Source: Blautia sp. (GTDB taxonomy: Bacteria; Bacillota; Clostridia; Lachnospirales; Lachnospiraceae). Taken from it: DNA of 8,981 bases. Shown here one piece after another: positions 5,369 to 8,981 of the stretch (position 1 is the first letter of the stretch; each line of letters begins with the position of its first letter). Where the stretch lies: contig JAUUSJ010000160.1 in assembly GCA_030841965.1 (NCBI GenBank), positions 1 through 8,981 on the forward strand, read 5' to 3'. A program made the translations under genes and the position numbers. Under the pieces are notes generated by a model. That model worked only from the letters and a program-made list of their open reading frames with translations, was not told where the DNA came from and made no database searches.

Positions 5369-6733
5369 TTATGAAGTTTCTTTGGAAAATTCCTTTGGCA
5401 ATTTATTTGTCACAATAAAATAGCTTATAATCAATACGACATCTGCCCCTGTCCAAGCCGAAATCTCTGCAAAAAAGATTCCAATCTGTCCGACAAAGAG
5501 TGGCAAAAAGATGGCGACTAAGGTTCGCATTGCAAACTCGACAAAGCCAGAAATCATTGGAAGAACGGTATTTCCAAGTCCCTGGATGGCGGAGCGGACA
5601 ACATGGAGAATATAGAGGATGGGAAGACAGACGCTCATAATGGAGAGGTATAAGTAGGCGACTTTCATTGTCTCCTCCACAGTTTCTGGAGTGCCTGAGA
5701 TGAATAATCCTAAAATAAGTTTACCAAATACGAGCATGATGGCTGCAATCACGATAGAAGTGAGCACTGCGATGATAAGAGCGGCTCGCATTCCTTCTTT
5801 GATTCGTTTTATCTTTCCAGCTCCGAGATTTTGCCCCATATAAGTTACGACGGAGTATCCATAAGAAATCGCTGCGATTTCCAAAAGACCGTATAATTTA
5901 TTGGTCGCCGTGAAGCCTGCGATGAAGATAACGCCGAATTGGTTTACGACGGACTGTACAATCATACCGCCGATTGCGATAATTCCATTTTGAAATGCCA
6001 TCGGGGAGCCAAGGTATAGCAGATGGCTTGTTAATCCCCCCTCCATATGAAAATCGTCTCGCTCAAATTTCAAGATTTCTATTTTGCGGATATGGTAAAT
6101 ACAAAAAAGGCTGGAAATGAATTGAGCAATTAAAGTTGCAATGGCGGCTCCAGCGATACCCCATCCAAATACAAGGACAAAGAGAGAGTCCAGCGCAATA
6201 TTGCAGACAGAAGCGACAATCATTGCGTAGAGCGGGGTGTTCGCATCTCCGAGTGAGCGAAGGATGCAGGCTAAAAAATTATACAACATAACAATTGGAA
6301 TTCCCATGAACATAATTCTTGTATAGAGTATTGTGCCGTCGATGATGGAATCTGGCGTCTTAAGAATATGTAGTAAAGGCAGGAGACCAATTTGTCCGAT
6401 AAGTACAAGGAGTATCGAGGCGAGAAGAGAGAGCAATGTTGCATTGCCAATCGCCTTTTTGAGGGATTTGATATGGTTTGCGCCAAATTGTTGAGCCATC
6501 ATAATTCCAAATCCTTGGGTAAGCCCCTGTATCATGCCGAGCATCATCCAGTTAAGCCAGTCGGAGGCACCGATTGCGGCGAGCGCAGTTACTCCGAGTT
6601 TTTTTCCGACAATCATAGTATCTACGACCGTGTAGAGCTGTTGAAATATATTTCCCGCCGTCATCGACATGGCAAAGGAAAAAATGAGGGAGGCTGGTTT
6701 TCCCTCGGTCATTGATTTTACGTGAGAAGCCAT
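5369..6733 (-). CDS. MATE family multidrug/sodium efflux transporter
   Basis: A 454-residue polytopic inner-membrane protein. Hydrophobic segments throughout fit the 12 helices of MATE (NorM/DinF/MepA-type) antiporters, which export cationic drugs or metabolites against Na+ or H+. Landmarks include MTEGKPASLIFSFAMSMTAG at the N-terminus, QQLYTVVDTMIVG (residues 31-43) in helix 1, and RSLGDANTP (159-167). The pseudo-repeat in the second half has QNLGAGK (301-307) and RSAIQGLGNTVLPM (380-393). The length is typical. AAAGGAAAG (6742-6750 on the other strand) lies about 8 bases before the ATG at 6733. The Met at residue 8 is closer to the usual family start but has no site of its own. It is a single-gene unit with its own promoter and converges on the ATPase-dehydrogenase group. 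No adjacent MarR- or TetR-type regulator is present, and the substrate cannot be inferred. Confidence 0.93.
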   Translation of the reverse strand: MASHVKSMTEGKPASLIFSFAMSMTAGNIFQQLYTVVDTMIVGKKLGVTALAAIGASDWLNWMMLGMIQGLTQGFGIMMAQQFGANHIKSLKKAIGNATLLSLLASILLVLIGQIGLLPLLHILKTPDSIIDGTILYTRIMFMGIPIVMLYNFLACILRSLGDANTPLYAMIVASVCNIALDSLFVLVFGWGIAGAAIATLIAQFISSLFCIYHIRKIEILKFERDDFHMEGGLTSHLLYLGSPMAFQNGIIAIGGMIVQSVVNQFGVIFIAGFTATNKLYGLLEIAAISYGYSVVTYMGQNLGAGKIKRIKEGMRAALIIAVLTSIVIAAIMLVFGKLILGLFISGTPETVEETMKVAYLYLSIMSVCLPILYILHVVRSAIQGLGNTVLPMISGFVEFAMRTLVAIFLPLFVGQIGIFFAEISAWTGADVVLIISYFIVTNKLPKEFSKETS

Positions 6734-6828
6734 AGTCTATTCTTTCCTTTCTGTGAATTTGTATATCTATTACGCATATGAGAGAAAATCCGAAAAAGGA
6801 TTCTCTGTCTGATAAATCCGTAAGGCTA

Positions 6829-6857
6829 ATCGTATCATGGGAAAAATACTTTTTCAA
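6829..6857 (-). promoter_or_regulatory. Promoter of the MATE gene
   Basis: On the minus strand, TTGAAA (-35, 6857-6852), 17 bp, and TGA-TACGAT (extended -10, to 6829) predict initiation near 6822 and a leader of about 90 nt. The leader contains a bulged hairpin (AGAGAAAATCC at 6781-6791 with GGATTCTCT at 6798-6806) that is not followed by a U-tract. Confidence 0.65.
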
Positions 6858-7111
6858 GTGAATATTTTCTTCGATAGCGTAAAATTTTTGTTAATGGAAA
6901 AAGTCGAGCAAGTAGTTCTTTTTTGCTCTCATTTTTATTTGGAAAATTTTAGAGGAATGAGAGAAGGCTATCTGAAAGAGAGAGGTTTGCAAACTTTTTT
7001 TCTAAGACATAGTTCTTTGGCTTTTTCAATAGAAAACTTGCATAAATTGAAAAATAATTGAAAATAAACTTCGTGAAAAATGTAGAATTTTGCAGGAAAC
7101 GAAAAAAAGTA

Positions 7112-7140
7112 TTGCAAAATGAAAAGTATGTTAATATAAT
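7112..7140 (+). promoter_or_regulatory. Consensus promoter of the antiporter gene
   Basis: TTGCAA (-35, 7112-7117), exactly 17 bp, and a perfect TATAAT (-10, 7135-7140) predict a start near 7147. The ATG is at 7499, so the leader is about 350 nt. That is unusually long for a single-gene unit and holds an intrinsic terminator. Confidence 0.8.
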
Positions 7141-7146
7141 GTAATC

Positions 7147-7498
7147 AACAATTGATGAGTATATAAATAAGTAGAAACAGAGCAGTATAAAGTGGAGGGA
7201 AGTGCTCTAATTTAGCTCCTCAGATCACAAAAAGAAATAGCTTGGAAGCATAGAAGATTGCAGGAGATTTCTGACAGAGATTTGAAATGACTTAAATGCC
7301 ACTAAACCGATGTCAGATGGTTTGGTGGTATTTTTCTGTCAGAAGGGTTTCTAGAGATTTATATATCATCAAAATCAAAAAGCATACCTACAAAAGGGAA
7401 GCTTTTCGAGATAGGGAAAAATTTGAATATAGTGCTTGAGGGAGGAAAGACTACATCAAATATTTTCAACGTATCTCGCAATTATAGGAGGGAAAATC
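7147..7498 (+). promoter_or_regulatory. Long structured 5' leader, candidate attenuator or riboswitch
   Basis: The 350-nt leader contains several complementary segments. AGAGCA (7179-7184) pairs with TGCTCT (7203-7208). TTCTGACAGA (7269-7278) pairs perfectly with TCTGTCAGAA (7335-7344), enclosing the terminator stem. TCTGACA within the same upstream strand can instead pair with TGTCAGA (7311-7317) in the terminator loop. Downstream, CGAGATA (7407-7413) pairs with TATCTCG (7472-7478) just before the ribosome binding site AGGAGGG (7486-7492). An early terminator with competing upstream pairings is the layout of a transcription attenuator. I recognise no conserved core of the ydaO c-di-AMP, lysine, T-box, yybP, fluoride or other common classes. 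The ligand or trigger is therefore unknown; a regulator of ion or pH homeostasis would suit the gene it controls. Confidence 0.5.
7296..7335 (+). terminator. Intrinsic terminator inside the antiporter leader
   Basis: ATGCCACTAAACC (7296-7308) pairs with GGTTTGGTGGTAT (7319-7331), 13 bp including two G-U wobbles, with a 10-nt loop and a following TTTTT (7331-7335). It lies about 150 nt after the predicted transcription start and 164 nt before the antiporter ATG, so it would abort the transcript unless opened. Confidence 0.72.
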
Positions 7499-8725
7499 AT
7501 GGAATCATATAATTTTATTTTGTTTGTAGCAATTATTTTATTGTCTACCAAGATTCTCGGTCTGATATCTAAGAGAGTGCATTTGCCTGCAGTTGTAGGT
7601 TCTTTATTAGCAGGTGTTATCTTAGGACCATCTTTCTTGAATATTATTTCATTAGAGGGAGACGCTGGTATCTTTATTGAGTATGCAGCAGAGATTGGTG
7701 TTATTTTCTTAATGTTCAGTGCTGGTCTTGGAACAGACCTTAGCGAGTTGAAGGAAAATATTGTGGCATCTGCTGTCACAGCGATACTCGGTGTTATCGT
7801 GCCATTAATCGGTGGAACTGTAGCATATATCGCTTTCTTTAGTCCAGATTTAAGCAATTATAATGAATTATTAAAGTCATTCTTTGTCGGAGTTGTCTTG
7901 ACAGCGACATCCGTTAGTATTACGGTCGAGACGCTACGTGAGCTTGGCAAATTAAAAGGAAAAGTCGGAACTACGATTCTTGGAGCTGCCGTTATTGATG
8001 ATATTTTAGGTATCGTTGTCTTGACTGTAATTATGAGCTTAAAGGACCCAACAGTGAAGCCAGCAACAGTGTTTGGAAAGATAGTTCTTTATTTCATTTT
8101 CCTAGCAGTGATTGGATTCCTTGTTATGAAGCTACAGACAGTATTAGAAAGCCAGGGGCAAAGAAGAAGAGTTGCCATCTTCTCCGTCGCATTTGCTTTG
8201 ATTTTGTCTTATGTATCAGAGGTAGTATTCGGAATTGCGGATATTACAGGAGCTTATTTTGCAGGATTGATGCTTTGTTATACTAGAGTTGAGCCATATA
8301 TAGATAGAAAAATAGAAATCGAGTCCTATATGTTCTTTTCTCCAATCTTTTTTGCAAGTGTCGGATTAAAAGTACAGGTAAACGGCATGACAGCAGCCGT
8401 ATGGATTTTCTCTGTAGTACTCTTAATTGTCGCAATTATTACAAAGATTGTAGGATGTGGTTTGGGCGCAAAACTCTGTAAATGCACGAGCAAAGAGGCG
8501 CTTCAGATTGGAGTCGGTATGATTTCTCGTGGTGAGGTCGCACTTATCGTTGCACAGAAGGGATATCAGGCAAACTTATTGGATGATTCACTGTTTGCAC
8601 CAATTGTCATAGTCGTCATTGTGACAACCCTTCTCACACCAATCTTACTCGGTACAGTTATGAATGACAAAGAAGATAAAAAGAAATCCAAAAGTGAGGG
8701 AGAAAGCAAACTTCAAAAGGCTTAA
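7499..8725 (+). CDS. CPA2-family cation:proton antiporter (NapA/KefB-like)
   Basis: A 408-residue polytopic membrane protein with about 12-13 hydrophobic helices. It should exchange Na+ or K+ for H+. It shows HLPAVVGSLLAGVILGPSF (residues 28-46) in the second helix, LMFSAGLGTDLSEL (71-84), and TSVSITVETLRELG (137-150). The ion-binding pair VIDD (Asp167, Asp168) is the DD form that in NapA/NhaA-type proteins accompanies electrogenic Na+/2H+ exchange. SRGEVALIV (343-351) is in the late core helices. The C-terminus is a short Lys-rich tail with no RCK/TrkA-N or TrkA-C domain, unlike full-length KefB/KefC. AGGAGGG (7486-7492) lies 6 bases before the ATG at 7499. An in-frame TTG at 7436 would add 21 residues without a comparable site. 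It has its own promoter, a long attenuator-like leader and a strong downstream terminator. Na+ versus K+ preference cannot be settled from sequence. Confidence 0.92.
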   Translation: MESYNFILFVAIILLSTKILGLISKRVHLPAVVGSLLAGVILGPSFLNIISLEGDAGIFIEYAAEIGVIFLMFSAGLGTDLSELKENIVASAVTAILGVIVPLIGGTVAYIAFFSPDLSNYNELLKSFFVGVVLTATSVSITVETLRELGKLKGKVGTTILGAAVIDDILGIVVLTVIMSLKDPTVKPATVFGKIVLYFIFLAVIGFLVMKLQTVLESQGQRRRVAIFSVAFALILSYVSEVVFGIADITGAYFAGLMLCYTRVEPYIDRKIEIESYMFFSPIFFASVGLKVQVNGMTAAVWIFSVVLLIVAIITKIVGCGLGAKLCKCTSKEALQIGVGMISRGEVALIVAQKGYQANLLDDSLFAPIVIVVIVTTLLTPILLGTVMNDKEDKKKSKSEGESKLQKA

Positions 8726-8780
8726 TGAGTAGGTAGGTATATCTTAATATAGATATTGATATTTATGAAAGTTTATACTA

Positions 8781-8825
8781 AGAGATAGTGAAAAAGAAAT
8801 ATTTTTCGCTATCTCTGTTTTTTTT
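8781..8825 (+). terminator. Strong intrinsic terminator after the antiporter
   Basis: AGAGATAGTGAAAAA (8781-8795) pairs with TTTTTCGCTATCTCT (8802-8816), 15 bp with one G-U wobble and a 6-nt loop. It is followed by G and eight T residues (8818-8825), 55 bases after the stop codon. Confidence 0.9.
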
Positions 8826-8922
8826 GAATTTTGGTTTTTCTGTTTCTTTGTTTTGGGAGCGATTTCTATTTGGGAGAGTAGGTAATTTTGGAGTGGAGAA
8901 AGAAGGGAGACGCGAAGAGAGT

Positions 8923-8972
8923 CCGTGGATATGTCCTCGAAAAACACGTTCGTTCCCACGGTTTTTCGACAT
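8923..8972. repeat. Inverted-repeat element at the right edge
   Basis: CGAAAAAC (8938-8945) and GTTTTTCG (8961-8968) are perfectly complementary, extended by ATGT (8931-8934) with ACAT (8969-8972) across a 3-nt bulge. CCGTGG (8923-8928) can alternatively pair with CCACGG (8956-8961). The reverse complement of 8959-8974 matches 22-37 at the left end in 14 of 16 bases. The element lies in non-coding DNA after a strong terminator and is less AT-rich than the neighbouring intergenic sequence. I suspect a dispersed intergenic repeat, but one window cannot show copy number. No gene is visible from 8826 to the end. Confidence 0.45.
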
Positions 8973-8981
8973 ACGCTGATT

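Larger units (their letters stand above)
6734..7498. other. 765-base intergenic region between divergent transporters
   Basis: From left to right it holds the MATE leader and promoter (to 6857), then about 250 AT-rich bases (6858-7111) where I see no gene. That stretch has a short inverted repeat GAGCAA (6906-6911) / TTGCTC (6923-6928) followed by TCATTTTTATTT. Then come the antiporter promoter (7112-7140) and its long structured leader. A reading frame at 6837-7061 could encode 74 residues. It starts without a ribosome binding site, overlaps the MATE promoter, and looks random, so I do not annotate it. Confidence 0.7.

Noticed and set aside
6837..7061. Open frame of 74 residues upstream of the antiporter
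   Set aside because: Its ATG has no ribosome binding site and lies inside the MATE promoter. The translation is Phe/Leu/Lys-rich in the way random AT-rich DNA gives, and no family is recognisable.
7147..7345. Assignment of the antiporter leader to a T-box, ydaO c-di-AMP, lysine, yybP or fluoride riboswitch
   Set aside because: By eye the conserved cores of these classes are absent. GGTGGTAT in the terminator stem superficially recalls the T-box GGTGGNACC, but the remaining T-box features and an amino-acid gene downstream are missing.
7436..7498. Upstream TTG start that would add 21 residues to the antiporter
   Set aside because: AGGAGGG is ideally placed for the ATG at 7499. The extension is hydrophilic leader RNA sequence containing one arm of a leader hairpin.
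8744..8979. Short open frames on both strands after the antiporter
   Set aside because: They overlap the intrinsic terminator and the inverted-repeat element, have no ribosome binding sites, and give low-complexity translations.
1..8981. CRISPR array, tRNA/rRNA genes, transposase or insertion sequence
   Set aside because: I saw no regularly spaced repeats, no tRNA cloverleaf signature, no rRNA-like stretch and no transposase motif on either strand.

Overview
The window is a low-GC stretch of about 9 kb with strong AGGAGG-type ribosome binding sites, sigma-A-like promoters with 17-bp spacers, and protein families typical of anaerobic Firmicutes. It most likely comes from the chromosome of a gut-type Clostridia, probably Lachnospiraceae. 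That placement is an inference from style and gene content, not from a marker gene.

Layout, left to right. (1) 1-319 has no supported gene. It holds a bidirectional terminator (172-212) and, at its very start, a stretch resembling a repeat at the other end of the window. (2) A leftward DRE-TIM metallolyase-type aldolase (320-1294) has its own consensus promoter. (3) 1481-1807 holds a compact locus that I read as a type I toxin-antitoxin system: a leftward 30-residue hydrophobic peptide of the TxpA/Fst 'holin-like toxin' type, and a convergent small antisense RNA. Both have TTGC / TGC-TATAnT promoters with 17-bp spacing, and both RNAs begin with a similar GGGAAAGCC...GCGGTT...CCCTC block. The toxin leader contains four alternating CCCTC / GGAGGG modules, the last being the ribosome binding site. 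(4) A rightward group follows (1954-5272): an AAA-ATPase-like protein with a C-terminal PD-(D/E)XK nuclease domain, a D-2-hydroxyacid dehydrogenase, and a cysteine-rich DUF2284-type protein. No terminator is visible between them. (5) A leftward MATE efflux transporter (5369-6733) faces that group across a hairpin. (6) A 765-base gap (6734-7498) holds the MATE promoter and then a consensus promoter with a 350-nt structured leader carrying an intrinsic terminator. (7) The leader feeds a CPA2-family cation:proton antiporter with the DD ion-binding motif (7499-8725). A strong terminator follows, then a repeat-like inverted structure at the window's right end.

How the parts relate. Most genes are single metabolic or transport units rather than one pathway. 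The most interesting parts lie between the large genes. One is the toxin/antisense pair at 1481-1807. It is divergent from the ATPase-nuclease gene, with a perfect palindrome between the two promoters. The other is the antiporter leader, where an upstream strand can pair on either side of, or inside the loop of, an intrinsic terminator, as expected for an attenuator or riboswitch. I could not match that leader to a known riboswitch class by eye.
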